Source: Porphyrobacter sp. ULC335
GTDB taxonomy: Bacteria; Pseudomonadota; Alphaproteobacteria; Sphingomonadales; Sphingomonadaceae
Direction: 5' to 3'
Assembly: GCF_025917005.1 (NCBI RefSeq)
Contig: NZ_CP078091.1
Location: forward strand, 3,542,001 to 3,606,000
DNA length: 64,000 bases
Part shown: piece after piece, positions 1-7,810 of the stretch
Position numbering within the stretch: the first letter of the stretch is position 1
How the letters are laid out: each line of letters opens with the position of its first letter
Program-made: the position numbers and the translations under genes
The notes under the pieces: generated by a model
Told to the model about the DNA's origin: nothing
The model's database searches: none
The model's input: only the letters and a program-made list of their open reading frames with translations

Positions 1-2
1 CG

Positions 3-398
3 TCCAGCCCTGCTGCGAGGCGGCGCATGCCGACCGCTCCGCTGGAGGGCCTGCGCATCCTGCTGGTGGAGGACGAGCCCGAAATCCTTGATGTGACCGC
101 TCGCCTGCTTCGCGGCTGGGGCTGCGAGGTCGAGGCCCAGCCCACCATGCCGGAACCGGGCAGCGGGTGGGACCTGATCGTGACCGATTACGACATCGCT
201 TGCGACATCAACGGGCTCGATGTGATCGCAAGGCAGCGGGCGGCGTGCGGGCGCAATATTCCGGCCATCATCCTCAGCGCCCACGATGTCGACGTGAGCC
301 GTTACACCGGCACCGGCTCATCGCCGCTCCTGCTCGGAAAGCCGCTGGCACCGGCGGAGTTGCGATCCGCGATATCATCGCTCCGCCTCGCTGCCTGA
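3..398 (+). CDS. Receiver domain, probably the C-terminal end of a hybrid sensor kinase cut by the window edge
   Basis: The reading frame is open to the left edge of the window (Ser-Ser-Pro-Ala-Ala-Arg-Arg-Arg before the first Met at 27), so this is probably the last domain of a longer hybrid histidine kinase. Counting from the Met at 27, the receiver shows the acidic pair in VEDEP (residues 14-18), a phospho-acceptor Asp54 in IVTDYD, and the conserved Lys105 in LLGKP. The sequence stops right after the receiver, as in hybrid kinases. A stand-alone single-domain regulator starting at 27 is possible, but no good ribosome site is visible. The next gene is a convergent NarL-type regulator, a likely partner. 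Confidence 0.75.
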   Translation, partial: SSPAARRRMPTAPLEGLRILLVEDEPEILDVTARLLRGWGCEVEAQPTMPEPGSGWDLIVTDYDIACDINGLDVIARQRAACGRNIPAIILSAHDVDVSRYTGTGSSPLLLGKPLAPAELRSAISSLRLAA

Positions 399-400
399 GG

Positions 401-1036
401 TCAGTGAGGGCCGACGACCTGCGCCTTGCTGGCCAGTTCAGCGCGCGTCCCGGCCTTGAAGGCACGGAATAGCTGGGTCAGGTGATTGCGAACCGTGAAG
501 GGCGAAAGGTCAAGCTCGCGTCCGATCTGCTTGGTCGATTTGCCCGCGATAACACCGGCCAAAATCTCGCGCTGGCGCGCGGTCAGGTCCATGATGTCGG
601 TTATCGCGGGAATGACGTCCCCGGCTGCGGACTGGCCCGGCCGGGCAATGACGAAGCGGCCTGCGCGAACGGCCATGATCGCTTCTACCATCTCGCTGCC
701 GGAGATCGCCTTGACGATGTAGCCATCGGCCCCCAGCTCCATCATCCGCTCGATGGTCGCTTCGTCGTCCAACATCGAGACGATGACAATCGAGGATTTC
801 GGGCAGCGCTGGCGCAGCAGGCTCAGCGTTTCGCGGGGCGTCATGCCGGGGAACAGCAGGTCGAGCAGGAACAGATCAGGAGCACCCTCGCGCTCGACCA
901 GATCGAGCACCTCGGCCGCCGAACCTGCCTCGCTGATCTCGGCATCGGGCAGGTGGCCTGCCACCAATCGGCACAGGCTCTCGCGGAAGAGCGGATGGTC
1001 ATCCGCAACAATGATCCTCTCGCGGTTCATGGCCAT
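401..1036 (-). CDS. NarL/FixJ-family response regulator
   Basis: A 211-residue two-domain DNA-binding regulator. The N-terminal receiver carries Asp12/Asp13 (VADDHP), phospho-acceptor Asp59 (LLDLLFPG) and Lys109 (IVKAI). The C-terminal LuxR helix-turn-helix covers about residues 148-205, with the typical LTARQREIL start and the recognition-helix region LSPFTVRNHL. Length is normal for the family. Starts at 1036 and 1030 (Met-Ala-Met) are both possible. It is convergent with the hybrid-kinase end at 3-398, only 2 bases away, so the two may form one phosphorelay. Target genes are unknown. Confidence 0.92.
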   Translation of the reverse strand: MAMNRERIIVADDHPLFRESLCRLVAGHLPDAEISEAGSAAEVLDLVEREGAPDLFLLDLLFPGMTPRETLSLLRQRCPKSSIVIVSMLDDEATIERMMELGADGYIVKAISGSEMVEAIMAVRAGRFVIARPGQSAAGDVIPAITDIMDLTARQREILAGVIAGKSTKQIGRELDLSPFTVRNHLTQLFRAFKAGTRAELASKAQVVGPH

Positions 1037-1142
1037 GTCTCAAACAGGAGTTCGCGCTTGCAGGCAAGCCTTGATGGGTTGTGTCACTGTGCGGAGCGTA
1101 AACTTTATAGGTATTCCGCCGGGGGTGGCCAGAAAAGCACCG

Positions 1143-1958
1143 TCAGGCGATCGCGTTCCTTGCCACCTGCCCCAGCAGCAGCACTGCAGGATAGGCGGCG
1201 GCAAAGGCCCATGGAAACAGCGTTAGCCGCATGACAATGGCGGTTGCGATGTGAAAGCCCAGCATCGCGGCGAGCGCGGCGATCAGCCAGGGTTCTGGCA
1301 GCAACAGCGCCAGCGGGAACAGGGCTTCTCCCAGCATGAGCACCCAGCTGGCGGCCTGCGCGACAGGGCGCGGGCGCAGCAGCGCGGCCGCCCAGGGCGC
1401 ACCCCAGATGGCATGAGCCATCACCCCCTCAAGCTCGGCGCCGCTGCGCCATGCGGGCTGCCTCAGCTTGGAAAGGCCCGCGACCATGTAGCAGATCAGC
1501 AGTTGCCCTCCGCTGACAAGGCACCCTGCCAGCAGCAGCGCATCATCGCCGGTCATCAGCCCGGCCGTGCCGACAAAAGTGCCCGCCAGCACGATCATTC
1601 CCATCTTGTCCGCGCCGCTCGATCCGTAATCTCCGCCCAACAAGAGAAAGCTGCCGTGGCTGACCAGCGCCGCCAACAGACAGGCCATTGCGAGCAGCGT
1701 CGAAGCGGAGAGGAAAAGCATGACGGCGATGACCATTTGCGCCGCCATCCACAGGCGCAGCAGTGGGACCGGCAGCCGACGGCGCAACCCGGCAATCACG
1801 CCCTTGCCCGCCATCCGCACCCACGGCACAGCGCCATCGGGGCCGAACACGCCTGCACTGGCGATCCAGTGCGCGCTGACCAGCATCAGCCACACCGCCA
1901 GCGCCATGCGCGCTGCGGCAAGATAGGTCTCTCCCACGGTTAAAAGATCGTCGGTCAT
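1143..1958 (-). CDS. HTTM-domain membrane protein
   Basis: A 271-residue, strongly hydrophobic protein with about seven to eight membrane segments. The arrangement, including the stretch KLRQPAWRSGAELEGVM followed by membrane helices and an FHIATAIVMRL segment, resembles the HTTM family (the membrane part related to vitamin-K-dependent gamma-carboxylase). The enzymatic role of bacterial HTTM proteins is mostly unknown. Its ATG overlaps the stop codon of the upstream gene (ATGA at 1955-1958), which indicates translational coupling of the pair. Family assignment is by pattern; a profile search would settle it. Confidence 0.7.
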   Translation of the reverse strand: MTDDLLTVGETYLAAARMALAVWLMLVSAHWIASAGVFGPDGAVPWVRMAGKGVIAGLRRRLPVPLLRLWMAAQMVIAVMLFLSASTLLAMACLLAALVSHGSFLLLGGDYGSSGADKMGMIVLAGTFVGTAGLMTGDDALLLAGCLVSGGQLLICYMVAGLSKLRQPAWRSGAELEGVMAHAIWGAPWAAALLRPRPVAQAASWVLMLGEALFPLALLLPEPWLIAALAAMLGFHIATAIVMRLTLFPWAFAAAYPAVLLLGQVARNAIA

Positions 1959-2446
1959 GGGCCGATGAACTTTGAAACGAACAGACGCTCGGGATGTTCG
2001 CCCGCCGGTTCGCCGCGCAGCACGGAGAATTGCAGCTCCTGCGCGGGCAATTGGCGCCGCAGGTGCGACTGCAACGTGGCGAACGCCTGTGTCCCGGCCA
2101 AGGTCGCGGCGCTATCCCCCCGCTCCGCGCGCAGGGCGAGCCGGTCGGCCGCGAGCCACAGGGCTCCGGTAAGAGCGTGGTCAGGAAAGAAAGCCGCGTG
2201 CCACCAGCGCCGCGGCGGCCACAGCGGCGCAGGCTCCCAAGCGCCGACATTCCCGTGCCGATCGCGAAGACGGACCTCTACCGAAACCGAATAACTCCCG
2301 ACGCCTTGGGTGAAGAACAGCCAGCGCGGCAGCAAACCAAGCCGGTCGAGCGTCTGGTGCCGGAGGCTGAAGGGGCGGAACTGGAACAGCACCGTCAGCG
2401 CCAGCCAGGCAAGCGCCAGCAGCACGGCCGCTTCACCTATCGCCAT
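1955..2446 (-). CDS. Conserved hypothetical, single membrane anchor, coupled to the HTTM protein
   Basis: About 163 residues from the ATG at 2446. The open frame reaches further up to 2536, but that part lacks membrane or domain character. The N-terminus has one hydrophobic helix (AVLLALAWLALTVLF), followed by a soluble, Arg- and Trp-rich region. Small proteins of this kind are often found beside HTTM proteins, and here the stop codon overlaps the HTTM start. No function is recognised; a partner or stabiliser of the HTTM protein is an inference from the overlap. Confidence 0.6.
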   Translation of the reverse strand: MAIGEAAVLLALAWLALTVLFQFRPFSLRHQTLDRLGLLPRWLFFTQGVGSYSVSVEVRLRDRHGNVGAWEPAPLWPPRRWWHAAFFPDHALTGALWLAADRLALRAERGDSAATLAGTQAFATLQSHLRRQLPAQELQFSVLRGEPAGEHPERLFVSKFIGP

Positions 2447-2578
2447 GGCGCTGCCGTTCCGGTGCTGTCCCTCTGCTGCATCGCCGCAGCCTAGCTTGCC
2501 GGACGGGGCGTGCCAACAGCGGGGCTTGTGGAGCAAGACCGGCCTCCATAAACCGCCGTATCGAGGAGAGAATTGCGC

Positions 2579-4258
2579 ATGTCATCGGCTGCCGAGGAGA
2601 TCCGTACCGGGCAGGTCCTGTTCGATGCGCGGCGCTTTGCCGAGGCCGTGACTGCGCTCGACCGCGCCATAGCGCTGGCCCCAGCGCGCGCGGATGCTCA
2701 TAGTCTGCGCGGCCGCGCCTTGCTTGCGCTGGGACGCAAGGCCGAGGGCTTGGCCAGCGCGCTTAAGGCGACGAAGATCGACCCGGCATCGGCGCCGGCA
2801 TGGATCGCGCTGGGATCGATTTTCTATACCCTGCGCCAGCACGAACTCGCGCTGAAAGCGTGGCGCAGCGCGCAGCGGCTTGCACCCGACCGGCCCGGTG
2901 TGTCGGGCCTGATCCTTCAGGCGCAAATGCTGTGCTGCGACTGGGACGGGCTGGACAGCCTTGTCGCCGCCGTGACCGCAGAGCTGGAGGCGGGCAAGGA
3001 TGCGGTGCACCCTTTCTACTGGCATGCCATTGCGGATTCGCCGGAAAGCCTGCTGAAGGCGGCGCAGAACCGGCAGCGGCGTGTTGCTGCCACTCTGGCT
3101 CAACCACCCGGATTTCCGCCCCCGCAGCGTGGCGAACGCATCCGCATCGGTTATCTCTCGGGCGAACTCAATCTGGCCGCCAATGGGCTGGTCATGGCTG
3201 GCGTGTTCGACCACCACGACCGTGACAGGTTCGAGATCATCGCGTTCGACAATGGCGGCGATGACGGCACGCCTTTGCGGCAACGGATCGCGAGCGCCTT
3301 TGCGCAGGTCACCGACGTCCGAGCCCTCAGTGACGCCGAGCTGGCCGCCCGGATCCGCGCCGAGGCTGTCGACATCCTCGTCGATCTCAACGGCTATTTC
3401 GGCAAAACCCGCAGCGCCGTGCTGGGTCACCGCGCGGCCCCGGTGCAGGTCAGCTTCCTCGGCTGCCCGGCGACGAGCGGCGCGCCGCAGGTCGATTATG
3501 CCATTGCCGATGCGGTCGTCGTGCCCGAGGAAGAACGGCAATGGCACAGCGAAGCGATCGTCCACCTGCCCGATACCTATTACCCGGCCGACCGGCAGCG
3601 CGAGATCAGCGACCGGCGCTTCACCCGCACCGAATGCGGGTTGCCGGAGGATGGCTTCGTCTTTGCCTGCTTCAACCATTGCCACAAGATCCTGCCAGAG
3701 ACCTTCGCCCGCTGGATGCGAATTCTGGGCGCAGTCGATGGCAGCGTGCTGTGGTTGCTCGATGCGAGCCCCGTCGCCACCGCTAACCTGCGCCAAGCTG
3801 CTCTCCGCCATGGCGTTGATCCCGCTCGGCTGGTGTTCGCGCCGCGCCTGCCGCCGGACGAGCATCTTGCCCGCCACCGCTGCGCCGATCTCGCGCTCGA
3901 TAGCCTGCCCTATAATGGCCACACCACCACCACCGATGCGCTGTGGGCGGGCCTGCCGGTGCTGACTTTGGCAGGCAGCACCTGGCCGGGACGCGTGGCG
4001 GCGAGCGTGCTGCAAGCGCTGGGCCTGCCCGAACTGGTTACGGCGTCAGCGGCGGATTACGAACAGCAGGCGATCCGTCTCGCGACGCAGCCCGATGCGC
4101 TCGCCGCGGTTCGCGAGGCGCTGGCCGCCCGGCGGCTCACCGCCCCGCTGTTCGATACGGCGCGCTACACGCAGCATCTCGAATCAGCCTATCGGGCCAT
4201 GCATGACCGCCGCTGCCAAGGCCTCGCGCCCGGCCCGATCACTATCGCAGCGCAATGA
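2579..4258 (+). CDS. GT41-family (SPINDLY/OGT-like) TPR glycosyltransferase
   Basis: A 559-residue protein with three to four TPR helices at about residues 5-110 and a bacterial OGT-like catalytic region from about 180 to 540. Recognisable family signatures are IGYLSGEL, VDILVDLNGYFGKTR, the FACFNHCHKILPETFARWMRIL block and the sugar-nucleotide loop LDSLPYNGHTTTTDALWAGLPVLTL. GT41 enzymes transfer GlcNAc or other sugars to protein Ser/Thr. The ATG at 2579 is preferred over the in-frame TTG at 2573 because GAGGAG lies about 9 bases before it. It sits directly upstream of the lasso-like precursor gene on the same strand, so it might glycosylate a cluster product, but this is only context. Confidence 0.88.
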   Translation: MSSAAEEIRTGQVLFDARRFAEAVTALDRAIALAPARADAHSLRGRALLALGRKAEGLASALKATKIDPASAPAWIALGSIFYTLRQHELALKAWRSAQRLAPDRPGVSGLILQAQMLCCDWDGLDSLVAAVTAELEAGKDAVHPFYWHAIADSPESLLKAAQNRQRRVAATLAQPPGFPPPQRGERIRIGYLSGELNLAANGLVMAGVFDHHDRDRFEIIAFDNGGDDGTPLRQRIASAFAQVTDVRALSDAELAARIRAEAVDILVDLNGYFGKTRSAVLGHRAAPVQVSFLGCPATSGAPQVDYAIADAVVVPEEERQWHSEAIVHLPDTYYPADRQREISDRRFTRTECGLPEDGFVFACFNHCHKILPETFARWMRILGAVDGSVLWLLDASPVATANLRQAALRHGVDPARLVFAPRLPPDEHLARHRCADLALDSLPYNGHTTTTDALWAGLPVLTLAGSTWPGRVAASVLQALGLPELVTASAADYEQQAIRLATQPDALAAVREALAARRLTAPLFDTARYTQHLESAYRAMHDRRCQGLAPGPITIAAQ

Positions 4259-4436
4259 TCGCCGGAGCCAGCGTCCGGTTCAGACAGGCTTGAGCAGTCA
4301 AGCATGGGTCTGCACCGCACCGCTCTGGCAGCAAGCGGGATAGATGCGCCATGTCTCAAAGCTTCGGATTGAAAAGCCATTGTAAAATCGTCCGACTGCA
4401 CGTAGGGATAAGGCTCAGCATTATGAGGGTAAGCTA

Positions 4437-4592
4437 ATGGACGATATCAAGACGACCGTTCCTGCCGCCGATAGCCGCAAGACCTGGGTTGAGCCTTCGA
4501 TCCGCACGCTCGATATTGGCGAGACCAGCCAGTTGTCGAATCTCGGCGCAGATGTCGGTGGCAATGCCGCACCCGATTGCCAGCGCAGCTGA
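4437..4592 (+). CDS. Lasso-peptide-like RiPP precursor (51 aa)
   Basis: A small gene with a good ribosome site (GAGGG, 8 bases upstream of the ATG). The leader contains the motif Trp17-x-x-Pro20-x-Ile22 that recognition (B1) proteins bind in lasso precursors (YxxPxL type), followed by GlyGluThr at 28-30. Thr at the penultimate leader position is the hallmark of lasso processing. If Thr30 is that residue, the core is residues 32-51 and starts QLSNLGAD, giving an 8-residue ring from Gln32 to Asp39; a 9-residue ring from Ser31 is also possible. The tail contains Cys48 and ends in Ser51, the position phosphorylated by HPrK-like enzymes in paeninodin-type lasso peptides. The locus encodes lasso B1, B2 and C homologues. 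The core boundary is an inference. Confidence 0.72.
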   Translation: MDDIKTTVPAADSRKTWVEPSIRTLDIGETSQLSNLGADVGGNAAPDCQRS

Positions 4593-4778
4593 TTGCACGC
4601 TGCGGAGTGTCCGGCGGGCCGCCGGGCACGTTGAAATGATCGCGCCTCTCGCCGCGTTATGTCGTTAGTCCGTGCCGATTGCGGCATGGCGGGCAGCCAT
4701 GGCTGGTGAGGGCCTCTCGCATTTTTCAGCCAGCAACTCTCCGCCCTTGTGCCCAATGGCTGACCACCGACCCCACCG

Positions 4779-6380
4779 ATGAAGATACTGGCTTGCAACC
4801 CAGGCCATGATGGCGCCGCCGTCTGGCTTGTGGACGGGCAGTTGGTCTTTTCCCGTGAGGCTGAGAAAGACAGCAACGCCCGCTACGCCGCGTTAGGCGA
4901 GCAGCACATTGCCGTGGCGCTTGAAGCGTTGGGCGACACCCCCGACGTGTTTTGTATGGGCGGTTATGGGCTGAACGAATCTCCTTTGACCAAGACATAT
5001 CCGCATGTCGGCTATCGCGGCATCGACCCTGCAGGGATTGCGGTCGGGCAGCGCGAGATTCTCGGGAGAAGCCTGCCCTATTTCTCGTCCACCCACGAAC
5101 GCTCGCATCTGCTGTGTGCATTCGGCCTGTCCGGCCTGCCCAAAGGCACGCCCTGCTATGTACTGGTGTGGGAAGGCGTCATCGGTTCCTTCTACGAGAT
5201 CGACGAGGCGTTCAACTTCACACTGCTGGGCGATGTGCTGAGCCAGCCGGGCATTCGCTATGCATCCGTGTACGGGCTTGCCGACCCGACATTTCCCAAG
5301 GACCGAGCCATTGCCCGCTTCGGCGATGCCGGGAAGCTGATGGCGCTGGCATCCTATGCAACGCGCAACCAGACGACAGCAGGGGAAGAGGATTTTCTTA
5401 CCTATCTGATGTCGGCTCCGGTCGTACGGCTCGATCACTATCCGGGTATCGAGCGGGCCCCCCATTACAATGTCGGCGTGGAGGACCCCGAATTCCGCAA
5501 CTTCGCCGGGATCGCCAGCGACCGCATCTTCGATACCTTCTACCGCTTTGCCGAGGCCAATTTGCACAAGCGCCTGCCGCTGTTGATCGCTGGCGGGTGC
5601 GGGCTGAATTGTGACTGGAACAGCAAGTGGGCCGCCAGCGGGCTGTTCCCCCAGGTATTCGTGCCCCCGGTGGCGAATGATTCCGGTTCGGCAATCGGCA
5701 CCGCCATCGACGCGCAATGGCATTTCACCGGCGACCCGACGATCCGCTGGGATGTCTATGCGGGCGACGCCTTCGACAGCAGCGGCGCAATCAAGCGGGA
5801 TCACTATGACATTATCGATGGAGGGCCGGAGCAAGTGGCGGAGCTGCTCGCGCGGGGCCTGATCCTGTGCTGGGTCAATGGCCGCTACGAAATCGGCCCG
5901 CGCGCCTTGGGCAACCGCTCGATCCTGGCCGCGCCGTTCACCGACGCAACCCGCGAAAGGCTCAATGTCATCAAGCGGCGCGAACAGTTCCGCCCGATTG
6001 CCCCGGTGTGTCTGGAGGACGAGGCGGCGCGCTGGTTCGGTTGCCATGCGCCCAGCCCGCACATGCTCTACACCTTCACCGCCACCACCGACGCGCTGCG
6101 CGCCGTGACCCATGTCAACGGCAGCGCCCGCATCCAGACGGTGAGCAAGGCCAGCAATGCGCCGATGTTCGACCTGCTGACCGCCTTCAAGGCGCGCACC
6201 GGGTACGGCGTGCTGTGCAACACCTCGCTCAACTTCAACGGCAAGGGTTTCATCAACCGGATCGACGATCTGGACCGTTATGTGCGGCGGCGCGAACTGG
6301 ACGGTTTCGTGCTGGAAGGCCGCGCCTATCTCCGGCGCGATGCCGAGGCGGTGAAGGCTTTGGCACCGCCCGCGCAGTAA
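4779..6380 (+). CDS. NodU/CmcH-type O-carbamoyltransferase
   Basis: A 533-residue protein with the family's two parts. The N-terminal kinase-fold (Kae1-like) region starts with ACNPGHDGAAVWLVDG (residues 5-20). The C-terminal carbamoyltransferase region includes GRYEIGPRALGNRSILAAP and the LCNTSLNFNGKGFINR block. These enzymes use carbamoyl phosphate and ATP to make a carbamoyl-adenylate and transfer the carbamoyl group to a hydroxyl of a small molecule or sugar. Length is typical. It follows the precursor gene by 186 bases on the same strand and is convergent with the HPr-kinase gene, 6 bases away. Carbamoylation of the lasso product is an inference from position. Confidence 0.87.
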   Translation: MKILACNPGHDGAAVWLVDGQLVFSREAEKDSNARYAALGEQHIAVALEALGDTPDVFCMGGYGLNESPLTKTYPHVGYRGIDPAGIAVGQREILGRSLPYFSSTHERSHLLCAFGLSGLPKGTPCYVLVWEGVIGSFYEIDEAFNFTLLGDVLSQPGIRYASVYGLADPTFPKDRAIARFGDAGKLMALASYATRNQTTAGEEDFLTYLMSAPVVRLDHYPGIERAPHYNVGVEDPEFRNFAGIASDRIFDTFYRFAEANLHKRLPLLIAGGCGLNCDWNSKWAASGLFPQVFVPPVANDSGSAIGTAIDAQWHFTGDPTIRWDVYAGDAFDSSGAIKRDHYDIIDGGPEQVAELLARGLILCWVNGRYEIGPRALGNRSILAAPFTDATRERLNVIKRREQFRPIAPVCLEDEAARWFGCHAPSPHMLYTFTATTDALRAVTHVNGSARIQTVSKASNAPMFDLLTAFKARTGYGVLCNTSLNFNGKGFINRIDDLDRYVRRRELDGFVLEGRAYLRRDAEAVKALAPPAQ

Positions 6381-6386
6381 CCCAAA

Positions 6387-7265
6387 CTAGCTGCGTGGGA
6401 GTGGGATGGCAGTAATGAGGCGTTCAAGCCGCAATTGCGCCTCGGCCAGATCGCCCTGCGGATACTCCAACCGGTAGACAACCAGATTGCGGCAGTGCTG
6501 CGCGGTAACCGGCAGGAGCGCGCTGCTCCGCCCGAGAATATCGGGGACGCGGGGACGGTGGCGGTTCTGCAAGAACGCCTCCAACGCCGCTGCGCCGCCA
6601 AGCTGCGAGGGGAGGCTCACTGTTTCCGGCTCCGCCGCCGAGAGGACGATGACTGCACCAAGGGGCGCGTATTCGACCTGCGCTTTCGCAGGGACGGCAT
6701 GCAGGTCGCGCTGCACGGCCGAGGCACCCGGCAGGAAATAACTGGCAGGCAAGCCGCTTGCCATTGTCTCATCGTCCGCGACGGACAGCAGCAAGCTGTC
6801 GTCACCCAGCAGCCTTGCACCGTCCGCCAGCAACCGCTGGGCAAGGCTTGATTTTCCGATGCCGGAGGGCCCGGCAAGCGCAATGGCGCGCGTAGTCCCC
6901 GGCATGATCAACCCGGCAGCGTGGAGCACGATGCCGCCGCGCATCCACAGCAGCATCGGCAGCCCCGTGGCGACAAGCAGTGCCGAGACATCGTCGGCCC
7001 GGGCATGGGGATAGGGTTCGATCACCATTTCCCCGGCAGATCGCGCAAGATACCGCGCCACTCCCGGCACATCGAGCAGCAAGGCATCCCCGCTGCGCTG
7101 ATAGGGCCCAAGGGCCAGGTCCACCGGACCGATTGCAGTGTCGCCCGCGCTGATAACGATTTCGGGCTGGCCCACACCCGGCCCCACGGGAACGGCGCCC
7201 GGAATCGCGAACATGCTGTCGATCGTGAGGCCATAGCCTCTGTACAACTGCCGCTCGCCGGTCAT
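6387..7265 (-). CDS. HPr-kinase-like protein 1 (lasso-cluster serine kinase type)
   Basis: A 292-residue protein with a P-loop GPSGIGKSS (132-140) preceded by the conserved LHAAG segment (114-118) and followed by LLGDDSLLL, as in HPrK/P C-terminal domains. Stand-alone HPrK-like proteins in lasso clusters phosphorylate the C-terminal Ser of the precursor (paeninodin system). The precursor at 4437 ends in Ser, which fits. The ATG at 7265 is chosen because upstream codons in this frame run into the divergent B2 gene. Its start codon interlocks with that of B2, so any promoter for it must lie inside B2. A second homologue lies at 13902-14816. Confidence 0.82.
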   Translation of the reverse strand: MTGERQLYRGYGLTIDSMFAIPGAVPVGPGVGQPEIVISAGDTAIGPVDLALGPYQRSGDALLLDVPGVARYLARSAGEMVIEPYPHARADDVSALLVATGLPMLLWMRGGIVLHAAGLIMPGTTRAIALAGPSGIGKSSLAQRLLADGARLLGDDSLLLSVADDETMASGLPASYFLPGASAVQRDLHAVPAKAQVEYAPLGAVIVLSAAEPETVSLPSQLGGAAALEAFLQNRHRPRVPDILGRSSALLPVTAQHCRNLVVYRLEYPQGDLAEAQLRLERLITAIPLPRS

Positions 7266-7785
7266 GCCTTCTCTATCGCCGCTCGCACAGCGGCTGTCGA
7301 CCCATGCGGGCCTTGCGGAAAGCATGGCGGCTTCCCGCAAGGCGCCTTGCGCGGTATGGCACGGCATGGCCCCTGCCCGAACATGGCTGCGTAAACCCGC
7401 CCGCCTGGCCCATTTCGTGGTGCTCGGTGTGGAAGCGCTGGCGCAGATCGGAATCGTCTGGGCCACCGTGCGGCTATTGCCCTCGCGCAAGTGGCGGGGC
7501 TGGCTGCAGCCGACCGATCTTGAACAACCACCGCTGCAACTGGCGCGTGACTTGCGCCGGATCATCGCATTCCTCGGCCCTGTGCTACCGCGCCGGACGC
7601 ATTGCCTGATCTGCGCGATAGCGGCACGCGTGATGCTGGCGCGGCGGGGCTATGGCTCGACCTTGTCGCTCGGGGCCGATGCCAGCCAGCCCGCCATGAC
7701 CGCACATGCCTGGCTATCGGCAGCGTCGATCATCGTGACAGGCAGGGAAACCATGGCAAACTATCGGGAAGTGGCGCGGTTCTAG
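7264..7785 (+). CDS. Lasso peptide B2 protein (transglutaminase-like leader peptidase)
   Basis: 173 residues from the ATG at 7264. The family core starts at WLRKPARLAHFVVLGVEAL (41-59), so a start at the Met codon at 7366 (139 aa, the usual B2 length) is also reasonable. The cysteine-protease fold is marked by Cys114 in HCLICAIAARVML and His148 in AHAW. The third catalytic acid is not obvious; Glu162 in VTGRE is a candidate. B2 proteins cut the leader off the precursor when the B1 protein presents it. The gene lies between the HPrK-like and cyclase genes, both on the opposite strand, an unusual layout because B and C genes are normally collinear. Confidence 0.85.
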   Translation: MPSLSPLAQRLSTHAGLAESMAASRKAPCAVWHGMAPARTWLRKPARLAHFVVLGVEALAQIGIVWATVRLLPSRKWRGWLQPTDLEQPPLQLARDLRRIIAFLGPVLPRRTHCLICAIAARVMLARRGYGSTLSLGADASQPAMTAHAWLSAASIIVTGRETMANYREVARF

Positions 7786-7810
7786 CGGCTGGTCGGGCGG
7801 GGGATGGCCG

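Noticed and set aside
2582..4015. Long minus-strand frame (477 codons) opposite the GT41 gene
   Set aside because: It is the antisense shadow expected at high GC; the plus-strand protein has clear GT41 motifs.
4545..4592. Lasso core beginning at Gly37
   Set aside because: No Asp or Glu falls at ring positions 7-9 counted from Gly37 (Asp47 is position 11), so no lasso ring could form.
4893..6113. Long minus-strand frame opposite the carbamoyltransferase gene
   Set aside because: Antisense shadow; low-complexity His/Arg/Gly-rich translation without domain.
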